A stretch of 64,000 nucleotides of DNA from Caulobacter zeae (GCF_002858925.1 NZ_PJRS01000049.1:124001-188000), one strand, 5' to 3'. Numbered from the stretch's first letter, positions 28,551-35,708 are shown. Translations and numbers: made by a program. The notes: generated from the letters alone by a model not told the origin.

Positions 28551-28565
28551 CGAAGGCGTCCTTTG

Positions 28566-28603
28566 CTGGTCTCTTTTCGAGACCAGGTGTAGATGTGAGA
28601 CCA
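28566..28603. promoter_or_regulatory. Putative HxlR operator, three GAGACCA half-sites
   Basis: A perfect inverted repeat CTGGTCTC-N5-GAGACCAG (28566-28573 and 28579-28586) is followed by a third copy GAGACCA at 28597-28603, 18 bases on from the second. It lies in the 96-base gap between the divergent QorB-like and HxlR genes, so binding could repress both. Confidence 0.7.
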
Positions 28604-28646
28604 ATTGTGCGCCGTAAAGACGGCAGTTTTCCGGGAGATAGGCACC

Positions 28647-29081
28647 TTGAAGGAACCACCCGTCTTGTCGTCGGAAGCCCTCTCGCCCGAAGCGATGTGC
28701 GAGGCCATGGAGGGCTGGCGAGGCCAGGGCTTCACCAGCGCCGACTGCCCGGTGCGCGACGTCGTCGATCACCTGGGCGACAAATGGAGCACGCTAATCC
28801 TGTCGCTGCTGTTCATCGGTCCCAAGCGGTTCGGGGCCCTGCGCCGCGCAGTGCCCGACATCTCCCAGCGCATGCTGACCCAGACCCTGCGCGACCTGCA
28901 GCGCGACGGCCTGATCGAACGCGAGGTGTTCCCCACCAAGCCGCCCAGCGTCGAATACAGTCTCTCGCCGCTCGGCATGTCGCTGCAGACGCCGCTGAAC
29001 GCCCTGATCGCCTGGGCGGTCGAGCACCATGGCGCCATCCGCGAGGCGAGGGCGCGCTACGACGGGGCTGAAGCGGCGTAG
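28647..29081 (+). CDS. HxlR-family transcriptional regulator
   Basis: A winged-helix regulator of the HxlR/QorR type. The core is ADCPVRDVVDHLGDKWSTLIL, with the conserved Cys that senses oxidants in QorR, followed by KRFGALRRAVPDISQRMLTQTL as the recognition region and LIEREVFPTKPPSVEYSLSPLG as the wing. I prefer TTG 28647 (144 residues), which has GGGAG 9 bases upstream. TTG 28605 and ATG 28695 are alternatives. It is divergent from its likely target. Confidence 0.87.
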   Translation: MKEPPVLSSEALSPEAMCEAMEGWRGQGFTSADCPVRDVVDHLGDKWSTLILSLLFIGPKRFGALRRAVPDISQRMLTQTLRDLQRDGLIEREVFPTKPPSVEYSLSPLGMSLQTPLNALIAWAVEHHGAIREARARYDGAEAA

Positions 29082-29083
29082 AA

Positions 29084-29213
29084 GATCCTCCCCCTCTGGG
29101 GGAGGTGTCGCCAAAGGCGACGGAGGGGGGCGTTCTCAGCTGCCGCTACGCCCGAAGTTCCCCCCACCGATCGCTGCGCGATCGCCTCCCCCACAGGGGG
29201 AGGTTCGCAACAC
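29084..29213. repeat. Dispersed inverted-repeat element, family A copy 1
   Basis: The left arm begins CCTCCCCCTCTGGGGGAGG and continues to GGAGGGGGG. The right arm runs CCCCCCACCGATCGCTGCGC to CCTCCCCCACAGGGGGAGG and is an imperfect complement of the left. A near-identical copy is at 54215-54347 and a partial one at 47289-47354. It is noncoding, between the HxlR gene and a DUF1993 gene. Confidence 0.85.
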
Positions 29214-29276
29214 CGCGGGGCTGCGCTGGCCGCCGAACCATCCTACATCCAGCGCCCAAGCCTCACCGGAGCCCTC

Positions 29277-29783
29277 ATGACCATCACCGCCCACCGCGTC
29301 AGCGTTCCCGTCTTCGTCCAGGGCCTGAAGGGGCTGTCGGGCGTACTGGCCAAGGCCGCCGCTCATGTCGAGGAGCGCAAGCTCGACCCCGAGGCCCTGC
29401 TCAAGGCGCGGCTCTATCCCGACATGTTCCCGCTGATCCGCCAGGTGCAGATCGCCACCGACTTCGCCAAGGGCGCCAGCGCGCGCCTGGCCGGCCTCGA
29501 GGTTCCGGCCTGGGACGACGCCGAGACCAGCTTCGCCGACCTGTCGGCCCGCGTGGCCCGCGCCATCGCCTATGTCGAAGGCCTGGACCCCGCCGCCTTC
29601 GACGGCGCCGAGGACCGCACCGTGGCCCTGACCCGTCGCGGCGAGACCACCGAGCACAACGCCCTCGACTACCTGACCGGCCAGGCCCTGCCGAACTTCT
29701 ATTTCCACCTCTCCACCGCCTACGCGATCCTGCGCGAGAACGGCGTCGTGCTGGGCAAGCGCGACTTCCTCGGCACGGCCTGA
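29277..29783 (+). CDS. DUF1993 domain protein
   Basis: A 168-residue protein that fits the DUF1993 family, which folds like DinB/YfiT four-helix bundles. Segments such as SVPVFVQGLKGLSGVLAKAA near the start, the middle LKARLYPDMFPLIRQVQIATDFAKG, and the C-terminal NFYFHLSTAYAILRENGVVLGKRDFLG are typical. No catalytic role is known. It follows the family A repeat. Just downstream is a perfect 20-bp palindrome that may end its mRNA. Confidence 0.85.
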   Translation: MTITAHRVSVPVFVQGLKGLSGVLAKAAAHVEERKLDPEALLKARLYPDMFPLIRQVQIATDFAKGASARLAGLEVPAWDDAETSFADLSARVARAIAYVEGLDPAAFDGAEDRTVALTRRGETTEHNALDYLTGQALPNFYFHLSTAYAILRENGVVLGKRDFLGTA

Positions 29784-29842
29784 GCCCTTGGCGGCGGCCC
29801 CGTCCGGACCGCTCAGGCAGTCCGGACACTCAGGCAAGAAGC

Positions 29843-29862
29843 GCCTTCCGCATGCGGAAGGC
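29843..29862. terminator. Perfect 20-bp palindrome, possible bidirectional terminator
   Basis: GCCTTCCGCA-TGCGGAAGGC is perfectly self-complementary. It lies between the DUF1993 gene (plus) and the stop of the micropeptide gene (minus). There is no clear T-tract, so its role as a terminator is uncertain. Confidence 0.5.
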
Positions 29863-29966
29863 TAGGGCCGCCGCCGAAACGCCCATACCAGGCCGGCCAG
29901 GGCGGTGAGCACGCCCGCCGCGGCCGACAACACGACCGCCAGTTCCTTCAAGACCTCCGGTTCCAT
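29862..29966 (-). CDS. SOS-linked single-span membrane micropeptide (SidA-like candidate)
   Basis: A 34-codon ORF with ATG at 29966 and TAG at 29862. The product starts MEPEVLKE, then has about 20 hydrophobic residues (LAVVLSAAAGVLTALAGLVW) and ends AFRRRP, the profile of a single inner-membrane helix with a positive C terminus. GGAG lies just before the start, at short spacing. A consensus LexA box is 77 bases upstream, and no other gene lies between. By size, topology and SOS context it resembles in kind SidA, the 29-residue SOS-induced division inhibitor of C. crescentus that acts on FtsW. I cannot align it to SidA here, so function is inference. Confidence 0.6.
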   Translation of the reverse strand: MEPEVLKELAVVLSAAAGVLTALAGLVWAFRRRP

Positions 29967-30042
29967 AGCTCCACCCGTCACTCGACCCCGCATCGCGGCT
30001 ACAGACCAGAGTGACTCGTTCCGACGTCGAGTTCGGACGTAT

Positions 30043-30057
30043 GTTCACTATTTGTTC
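30043..30057. promoter_or_regulatory. LexA box (GTTC-N7-GTTC)
   Basis: GTTCACTATTTGTTC fits the alphaproteobacterial LexA operator exactly. Two further GTTC half-sites precede it (30018-30021 and 30031-30034) with non-canonical spacing of 9 and 8 bases. A CcrM GACTC site is at 30013-30017. It lies downstream of the ada-like gene and upstream of the micropeptide gene, so the micropeptide is the likely target. Confidence 0.75.
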
Positions 30058-30074
30058 TTTAAGGTTGAGGCGGC

Positions 30075-30965
30075 TCACGCCACCTCGCGCGTCGCCACCG
30101 CTTCCAGGCCTAGGATCGCGGCCTTGCGGGCCAGGCCCCAGTGGTAGCCGGTGAGCCGGCCGTCCTTGGCGATGGCCCGATGGCAGGGGATCAGCAGCGA
30201 GATCGGGTTGGCGCCGATGGCCCCGCCGGTGGCCTGGAAGGCCTTGGGCTTGCCGGCCCAGGCCGCGACCTGGCCGTAGGTGGCCGTCCCGCCGGCCGGG
30301 ATCCGCAGCAGCGCCTTCCACACCTGCACCTGGTAGGGCGAGCCGATCAGCACCACGGGCAGGGGGCCGTCGCCGGCCCCGAACGCCTTCAGGGCGGTGT
30401 CCTGCGCGGCCATGTCGTCGCGCACCCAGTCAGCGCCCGGCCAGCGGCGGTGCATGTCGGCGAAGCTGAAGTCGTCGTCGCCGTCCGAGAAGGCCAGGCC
30501 CGCTAGGCCGCGCTCGGCCAGCACGAACAGACCCCGGCCGAACGGGGTAGGGGCCCAGCCCCAGCGCAGGGTCATGCCCGCCCCGCGCCGGCGCACCTCG
30601 CCCGGGGTGGCGGCCTCCTGAGCGATGAACAGGTCGTGCAGCCGCGAGGGTCCCGACAGGCCCGCGTCATAGGCCGCGTCCAGCACGCTGGCCCCGGCCT
30701 CCAGCGAGCGGCGTGCCTCGGCGTGGGCGATGGCGGCCACGAAGGTCTTGGGGCTGACCCCCGCCCAGCGGGTGAAGATCCGCTGGAAGTGGAACGGCGA
30801 CAGGCCCACGGCGTCGGCGGCCTCGTCCAGCGACGGCCGCTCCATCCAGCGCTGGGCCAGCCAGTCCAGGGCTGTGGCCATGCGGTGGTAGTCGGCCGAG
30901 CGTTCGGCCAGGCGCGCCAGGATTTCGGACGCGGACGGTTCGGACGGGACGAGATCGAGAGCCAT
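30075..30965 (-). CDS. ada: Ada-like O6-alkylguanine-DNA methyltransferase with AraC domain
   Basis: A 296-residue protein. Residues about 20-115 form an AraC-type DNA-binding domain (SLDEAADAVGLSPFHFQRIFTRW, GVSPKTFVAAIAHAEARRSL). The C-terminal methyltransferase domain has the suicide Cys in LLIPCHRAI, preceded by GGAIGANPIS. It lacks the N-terminal zinc/phosphotriester domain of E. coli Ada, so methyl-triester sensing by that domain is not expected. It repairs alkylated DNA and may regulate genes. Confidence 0.9.
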   Translation of the reverse strand: MALDLVPSEPSASEILARLAERSADYHRMATALDWLAQRWMERPSLDEAADAVGLSPFHFQRIFTRWAGVSPKTFVAAIAHAEARRSLEAGASVLDAAYDAGLSGPSRLHDLFIAQEAATPGEVRRRGAGMTLRWGWAPTPFGRGLFVLAERGLAGLAFSDGDDDFSFADMHRRWPGADWVRDDMAAQDTALKAFGAGDGPLPVVLIGSPYQVQVWKALLRIPAGGTATYGQVAAWAGKPKAFQATGGAIGANPISLLIPCHRAIAKDGRLTGYHWGLARKAAILGLEAVATREVA

Positions 30966-31027
30966 CGCCGCACTCTACGCCGAGCGGGGCAGGGCGTCCG
31001 CCCGGTTCTTGCGCCGCCTGTCCCGGC

Positions 31028-31504
31028 TCAGGCGTAGCGCTCGGCCCGCGCCGCCTTGATCGCCCGCTCCAGCGCGCGGGCGAAGGCGACCCGCTCGTCG
31101 GGGCTCAGCGCCCGGGCCAGGGTCAGGCGGCGGCGCGACATGAAGAGGCGCACGCGCGACTCGTGCTCGCCCGGCTGGTCGAGGTCGACGCGGGTGAAGG
31201 CGGTGGGCGAGGTCCACACCACCTTGGCGCCCCGGTCGTCCTCCCGGCTGACGATGATTTCCTCGGCCGTGACCTTCACCCGTTCGGCGCGCGACAGGGC
31301 CCGGTTGCTGGCGCGCAGGGCCAGCCACAGGGCCAGGACGTCCAGGCCCAGGAAGGGCAACACCGGCGGCGCGCCCACCACCAGCAGGAACGCCGCGACC
31401 ATCAGGTTGAAGGCTATGGCCACGGCCAGCACCGCGGCCATGCCGGCGCGGCTCAGCGACCGGTTGGGGCGGATCACGGCGTCCATGTAGAGCGCGGCGG
31501 CCAT
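31028..31504 (-). CDS. DUF2244 membrane protein
   Basis: A 158-residue protein with two hydrophobic segments (AGMAAVLAVAIAFNLMVAAF and PVLPFLGLDVLALWLAL) and a soluble C-terminal part with WTSPTAFTRVDLDQ, which fits DUF2244. These integral membrane proteins are often next to nth in alphaproteobacteria, as here, where nth is divergent 65 bases away. The start could also be the internal ATG giving MDAVIRPNRSLS. Function unknown. Confidence 0.82.
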   Translation of the reverse strand: MAAALYMDAVIRPNRSLSRAGMAAVLAVAIAFNLMVAAFLLVVGAPPVLPFLGLDVLALWLALRASNRALSRAERVKVTAEEIIVSREDDRGAKVVWTSPTAFTRVDLDQPGEHESRVRLFMSRRRLTLARALSPDERVAFARALERAIKAARAERYA

Positions 31505-31569
31505 GCCAAGGGTCTACGCCCCTCGCGCCGCCTTGGCGAGCGGCCCGCATCACGGCATGGTCGCCGCCG

Positions 31570-32256
31570 ATGGCCGCCAGCAAATCCCTCGTCAAGAAAC
31601 GTCCCGCCGGCAAGCGGATCACCGCCGCCGAGCGCGAACGCGTGCGCATCCTGTTCGAGCGCTTCGAGAGCCTGGAACTGCGCCCCAAGACCGAGCTGAA
31701 CTACTCCAACCCCTACGAGCTGGTCACCGCCGTGGCTCTGTCGGCCCAGGCCACCGACGTGCAGGTCAACAAGGCCACGGGCCCGCTGTTCCAGGTCGCC
31801 GACAGCGCCGAAAAGATGCTGGAGCTGGGCGAGGACGGCCTGATCAAATACATCGCCTCGATCGGCCTTTTCCGCACCAAGGCCAAGAACGTCATCGCCT
31901 CGGCCCATATCCTGATGGACCGCTACGGCGGCCAGGTGCCGCTGAACCGCGAGGCGCTGGAAAGCCTGCCGGGGGTGGGGCGCAAGACCGCCAGCGTGGT
32001 GCTGAACGAGCTGGACGTCGAGCCGGCCATCGCCGTCGACACCCACGTGTTCCGCGTCTCGCATCGCCTCAAGCTGTCGGCCGGCAAGACGCCCGACGCG
32101 GTCGAGGACGACCTGATGCGCGTGGTGCCAGGTCCCTACCAGACCCGCGTCCACCACTGGCTGATCCTGCACGGCCGCTACATCTGCGTGGCCCGCAAGC
32201 CCAAGTGCGAGGTCTGCAAGATCGCCGACCTCTGCCCGTCGCTGGGGCTGTTCTAG
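31570..32256 (+). CDS. nth: Endonuclease III
   Basis: DNA glycosylase/AP lyase for oxidised pyrimidines. The 228-residue protein has the helix-hairpin-helix LPGVGRKTASVVL carrying the catalytic Lys, the catalytic Asp in AVDTHVFRVS, and the [4Fe-4S] site C-x6-C-x2-C-x5-C (CVARKPKCEVCKIADLC) at the C terminus. Convergent with the MFS gene, 3 bases apart. Confidence 0.96.
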   Translation: MAASKSLVKKRPAGKRITAAERERVRILFERFESLELRPKTELNYSNPYELVTAVALSAQATDVQVNKATGPLFQVADSAEKMLELGEDGLIKYIASIGLFRTKAKNVIASAHILMDRYGGQVPLNREALESLPGVGRKTASVVLNELDVEPAIAVDTHVFRVSHRLKLSAGKTPDAVEDDLMRVVPGPYQTRVHHWLILHGRYICVARKPKCEVCKIADLCPSLGLF

Positions 32257-32259
32257 CGC

Positions 32260-33480
32260 TCAGACCCGCGCGCCCGGCGTGAACCGCGCAGTCATCGCCA
32301 TCATCGCCACGACGCCGGCCGCCATCAGCAGCCAGGCGGCTGACAGGCCGGACGAGGCGTCGCGCACCCAGCCGGCGAAGAACGGCATGACGCTGGCCAT
32401 GACGTAGCCGCCGCCCTGGACGAAGGCCATCAGGTCGCCGGCGCTTTCCGGGTCGCTGGCGTGGTCCAGCGTGACGATCAGCGACAGCGGGAAGATCGCG
32501 CCGATGCCCGCGCCCAACAGGCAGACGGTCGGCAGCACCAGCCATGGGGCCAGCAACAGGCAGGCGATGCCGGCCAGCAGCGAGGCCAGGGCCGCCGCCA
32601 GCAGGGGCCGGCGGTCGGGGCGGCGGGCGATGGCGGCCGAGACGGCGAGGCCCGCCAGCACTTCACAGACCGTCAGGGCCGACAGGGCGTAGCCGGCCTG
32701 GTCGGCGGTCAGGCCCCGGCTGGCGTAGAACGGTGGGAACCAGGCCAGCACCAGGGTGTAGGCCCCGGTGCCGATGCCGAAGAAGGTCAGCAGCAGCCAG
32801 GCGCGTGGGCTCTTCCACATCGACGCTTGGCGCAGGGCGACAGGGCCGCCGGCCGGCGCGGCCGTCTCGCGCTTGGCCGCGCGCATCCACAACGCCAGGG
32901 CCAGCGCGGCGGGCAGGGCCCACAGGCCGAACATCGTCTGCCAGCCAGCCAGGCGGGTGACGCCGGTGGCCATAGCGGCGGCAACGGCGGCGCCGGCCAT
33001 GATCCCGGTGGTGTAGAGACCCATCATCCGCGGCGCGCCCTCGCCGGTGGTCCTCTTGATGAAGCCGGGCATCAGGGCCTGCACGGCCGCGACGCCGACG
33101 CCCACCATGGCGGCGCTGGCGAACAGACCCGCGGTGGTCGGCCAGATCGCCCGCAGACCGCAGGCGATGGCGATGGCCAGGAGGCCGATGGCCACGCCCA
33201 GGCGCTCGCCCAGGGCGCGGCGCAGCGGCGCCGCCAGCAGGGCGCCCAGGCCCATCAGCAGGATCGGCAGGGTGGTCAAGAGGCCCGCAGCGGCCGAGGA
33301 GGCGCCGGTGGCGGCCTTCACCTGGTCGAGTACGGGGCCTAGCGCGGCCAGGGCTGGGCGCAGATTCAGGGCCGCCACGACGATCGCCGCGATGGTGAGC
33401 AGGGCGCCGCTTTTGGCGGCACGGGTGGAGGCAGACGCGCTTTTACGCGCCTTGGCGTCTTCTTCGTAGGCGAGGACCAC
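32260..33480 (-). CDS. MFS transporter, CynX/NimT type
   Basis: A 406-residue 12-span permease. Early text LNLRPALAALGPVLDQVKAATG is the signature of the CynX/NimT (cyanate or 2-nitroimidazole transporter) group. GTG 33480 is chosen because it abuts the operator; the open frame continues to 33540 but would overlap the divergent marR gene. It is divergent from a MarR regulator that probably controls it. The substrate is unknown; efflux of small toxic compounds is plausible. Confidence 0.83.
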   Translation of the reverse strand: MVLAYEEDAKARKSASASTRAAKSGALLTIAAIVVAALNLRPALAALGPVLDQVKAATGASSAAAGLLTTLPILLMGLGALLAAPLRRALGERLGVAIGLLAIAIACGLRAIWPTTAGLFASAAMVGVGVAAVQALMPGFIKRTTGEGAPRMMGLYTTGIMAGAAVAAAMATGVTRLAGWQTMFGLWALPAALALALWMRAAKRETAAPAGGPVALRQASMWKSPRAWLLLTFFGIGTGAYTLVLAWFPPFYASRGLTADQAGYALSALTVCEVLAGLAVSAAIARRPDRRPLLAAALASLLAGIACLLLAPWLVLPTVCLLGAGIGAIFPLSLIVTLDHASDPESAGDLMAFVQGGGYVMASVMPFFAGWVRDASSGLSAAWLLMAAGVVAMMAMTARFTPGARV

Positions 33481-33521
33481 GATATATCTCGTCGGAAAGT
33501 ATCTTGATGGCGAGATATATC
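33481..33521. promoter_or_regulatory. MarR operator: GATATATCTCG inverted repeat
   Basis: A perfect 11-bp inverted repeat, GATATATCTCG (33481-33491) and CGAGATATATC (33511-33521), fills the gap between the divergent MFS and marR genes. Each arm also contains the self-palindrome GATATATC. This is the probable site by which MarR controls both genes. Confidence 0.75.
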
Positions 33522-33523
33522 CG

Positions 33524-34036
33524 ATGGCGGTGAAAGCCAAGCGTCATGACCGCGCAGGCGCGGCCTCGGTCCAGTGGCGGCGCGAGCGGCCGGACCTGGA
33601 TCCGTTTCCGATGGAGCTGGTCGGACGCCTCTGCGAGGTGGCCGAGATCGTGCTCAAGGAACGCCTTGCGCCGCTGTTCGCCGCCCACGGCCTGCAGCGC
33701 GGCGAGTTCGATGTCCTGGCCACCCTGCGCCGGGCGGGGGAGCCCTACGCCCTGACCCCGACCGACCTCTACGAGACGGCCATGGTCTCGTCGGGCGGCA
33801 TGACCGCGCGGATCGACCGCCTGGAGAAGATGGGCCTGGTCGAGCGCCGCCCGCATCCCAGCGACCGGCGCGGCACGCTGGTGGCGCTGACGGAGGAGGG
33901 CAGGGGGCTGCTGGACAAGATCCTGCCCCTGCACATCGACAACGAGCGGGCGTTGCTGGAAGCGCTGGATGCTAGCGAGCAGCAGGCGCTCAGTGGGTTG
34001 CTGGCCAAGCTGTTGTCAGGGTTGGAGCCGGCCTAG
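33524..34036 (+). CDS. MarR-family transcriptional regulator
   Basis: A 170-residue winged-helix repressor. The DNA-binding core includes LQRGEFDVLATLRRAG, DLYETAMVSSGGMTARIDRLEKMGLV as recognition helix region, and ERRPHPSDRRGTLVALTEEG as the wing with the DRR motif. The start codon lies 3 bases from the operator arm, so autoregulation is likely. The ligand is unknown. Confidence 0.9.
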   Translation: MAVKAKRHDRAGAASVQWRRERPDLDPFPMELVGRLCEVAEIVLKERLAPLFAAHGLQRGEFDVLATLRRAGEPYALTPTDLYETAMVSSGGMTARIDRLEKMGLVERRPHPSDRRGTLVALTEEGRGLLDKILPLHIDNERALLEALDASEQQALSGLLAKLLSGLEPA

Positions 34037-34043
34037 GGGCGAA

Positions 34044-34132
34044 ACCTCGCCCTTCGACAGGCTCAGGATGAGGTTTTCCTCAGTCCGGAGCCTTGCCTTG
34101 GTCCTCTTCCTGAGCTTGTCGAAGGACGAGGA
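34044..34132. repeat. Dispersed repeat, family B copy 1 (CCTTCGACAGGCTCAGG type)
   Basis: The left arm CCTCGCCCTTCGACAGGCTC.. and the right arm CCTGAGCTTGTCGAAGGACG.. are imperfect inverted copies about 28 bp long around a non-conserved centre. Further copies are at 42757-42844 and 58093-58176. Elements with this end sequence are widespread in high-GC proteobacteria. Confidence 0.85.
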
Positions 34133-34163
34133 CCACGCAAGGGCGATGGGGAGGGCGGAAGGC

Positions 34164-34505
34164 TCAGACCCCCAGCCCCAGGCCGCCGCGCGCCTTGGGC
34201 GGGTCGATGTGGCCGGCCTCGCGGGCGCGGGTCCAGTTCAGCTTCTCGACGCCTTCACGGAAGGCGAAGCGCAGGATGTGGTCGGCGACCACCTGCTCCA
34301 GCTTGGCCAGGGCCTCGAAGTCCTCGGCCTCGACGGTCATGTCCAGGCCTTCGGCGTCGGCGGTCATCCGGCACGGGCCCAGCGGCAGCGGGAAGGCGGC
34401 CGTCGTCTCGGTCAGTTCGACCTCGAACTTGTGGCCCCAGTGCTTGGCCAACTGGGTCATGTAGCGGGCGGCCTTGTCGGTGACGAGGCGAGCGTGGCTT
34501 TGCAT
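34164..34505 (-). CDS. DUF2218 domain protein
   Basis: A 113-residue protein that fits DUF2218: it starts QSHARLVTDKAARYMTQLAKHWGHKFEV, has an internal LDMTVEAEDFEALAKLEQVVADHILRF segment, and ends with NWTRA. These proteins are often found with siderophore-interacting ferric reductases. It is 28 bases downstream of a nickel-type PadR regulator on the same strand, so a role in metal handling is plausible. No enzyme motif is seen. Confidence 0.83.
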   Translation of the reverse strand: MQSHARLVTDKAARYMTQLAKHWGHKFEVELTETTAAFPLPLGPCRMTADAEGLDMTVEAEDFEALAKLEQVVADHILRFAFREGVEKLNWTRAREAGHIDPPKARGGLGLGV

Positions 34506-34533
34506 GAGATGTGCTCCTCTGTTCCGGCCCGGT

Positions 34534-35118
34534 TCAGACAGCTTCGATCTGCGTTGCGGCGTCGTCCAAAGCCTTGGCGATGGCGGCGATCTGCTCGGAG
34601 CTTAGGCTTCCGGCGTGCAGTTTCAACCGCAGGGCCGTCTTCAGGTTCTCGCGGGCCCGCAGGATCTGCGGCGCGAAGGCGGCGCTGCGCGAGGCGGCCT
34701 CGGCCATGCGCTCGAACAGGCCGTTCACCGGCTGGGCGTTGGTTTCCAGGAAGGCTTGGCCCTCGTCGGTGATCGTATAGAGCTTCTTGCCGCCGCCGGC
34801 GTCTGTCGCGGCCACGTAGCCGAGCTCTTCCAGCAGGGTCAGGGTCGGATAGATCACGCCCGGGCTGGGGCTGTAGGCGCCGCCGGCCGCGGTCTCGACC
34901 GCCTTGATCAGTTCGTAGCCATGGCTGGGCTTGTCGGCGATCAGCTTCAGCACGACCAGGCGCAGGTCGCCGTGGTCGAAGAAGCGGCCGCGCGGGCCGC
35001 CGCGGCCGAAGCCCCGTCCGCCCATGCCGCCGTGTTCGCGGCCGTCGAAGCCGAACGGATGGCGGCTGTGGTGACCGCCGTGGCGGCCGTGGTGATGGTG
35101 ATGATGTCGTCCAAACAT
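34534..35118 (-). CDS. PadR-family regulator, YqjI-like, with His-rich N terminus
   Basis: A 194-residue PadR repressor closely similar in pattern to E. coli YqjI, the nickel-responsive repressor of yqjH. The shared core is GDLRLVVLKLIADKPSHGYEL, then YSPSPGVIYPTLTLLEE and GGGKKLYTITDEGQ. The first 40 residues hold a natural six-His run plus more His, Gly and Arg, as in the metal-binding leader of YqjI. It probably releases DNA on binding Ni or a related metal. It is upstream of a DUF2218 gene, and palindromic sites precede it. Confidence 0.85.
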   Translation of the reverse strand: MFGRHHHHHHGRHGGHHSRHPFGFDGREHGGMGGRGFGRGGPRGRFFDHGDLRLVVLKLIADKPSHGYELIKAVETAAGGAYSPSPGVIYPTLTLLEELGYVAATDAGGGKKLYTITDEGQAFLETNAQPVNGLFERMAEAASRSAAFAPQILRARENLKTALRLKLHAGSLSSEQIAAIAKALDDAATQIEAV

Positions 35119-35141
35119 GTGTGCTCTTTCGATGCAGTTTC

Positions 35142-35202
35142 GTTATATCGAAATGATAGATATATCGAAATCGCTCGGCGTCAAGAGCTATTTAGATATA
35201 TC
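35142..35202. promoter_or_regulatory. Putative PadR operator: ATATCGAAAT direct repeats and GATATATC palindromes
   Basis: ATATCGAAAT occurs twice (about 35145-35154 and 35162-35171). The palindrome GATATATC occurs at 35159-35166 and again at 35195-35202 (within AGATATATCT). This AT-rich block sits just upstream of the PadR start and stands out from the GC-rich context. The same octamer occurs in the MarR operator. Confidence 0.55.
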
Positions 35203-35207
35203 TGATG

Positions 35208-35708
35208 CTATCGGGTCGCGACGGTCGCCGGAAAGGCCTGGGCGCACAGCTCCTCGCCGAAGGCGTCGCTGAGCTGCTCCTCGGCCTCGCCCATCTTGAT
35301 GACCGCCAGGCGCGAGCCGACGATCGTCTTGCCGATGGCGTAGTCGCCGACGGTCCTGCCGGTGCGCACGTCGACCAGACGGGCCTGGCTGCGCAGTACG
35401 TTGGCTCCGCCGACCAAGGCGGTCATGGCCGGATTGGCCTTGTCGAAGCGATCGAGCTTCACCTCCAGCCGCAACGGCCGCTGGCCCTTGGCGCAACCGT
35501 CGAGCTTGGCCTGCACCCGCTGCTTGAACAGCGCGTCGAAGCCGTCGGTGACCTTCAGGTCGCCGCGTGTCAGCCGCACTTCGGAAATCCTGGCCTGGCT
35601 CCGCCAGTCGGCCGGCAGGTCGTCGACCGCGGCGCTGCGCGAAAGGCTGACACAGCCGCTCATCATCGTCGCCAGGCCCAGCAGGGCCGTCATCCTCGCC
35701 GCGTTCAT
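35208..35708 (-). CDS. Lipoprotein of unknown function
   Basis: A 166-residue protein with a lipoprotein signal peptide and lipobox (ATMMSGC, Cys19), so it is probably attached to a membrane facing the periplasm. The mature part begins VSLSRSAAVDDLP and has beta-rich segments such as RPLRLEVKLDRFDKANP and ARLVDVRTGRTVGDYAIGKTI, similar in style to small conserved lipoproteins that handle envelope cargo. I do not recognise the family. It is on the same strand as PadR and oxyR but separated from both. Confidence 0.7.
   Translation of the reverse strand: MNAARMTALLGLATMMSGCVSLSRSAAVDDLPADWRSQARISEVRLTRGDLKVTDGFDALFKQRVQAKLDGCAKGQRPLRLEVKLDRFDKANPAMTALVGGANVLRSQARLVDVRTGRTVGDYAIGKTIVGSRLAVIKMGEAEEQLSDAFGEELCAQAFPATVATR

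Noticed and set aside
30018..30034. A second LexA box (GTTC-N9-GTTC)
   Set aside because: Spacing is 9, not 7; counted as a half-site pair only.
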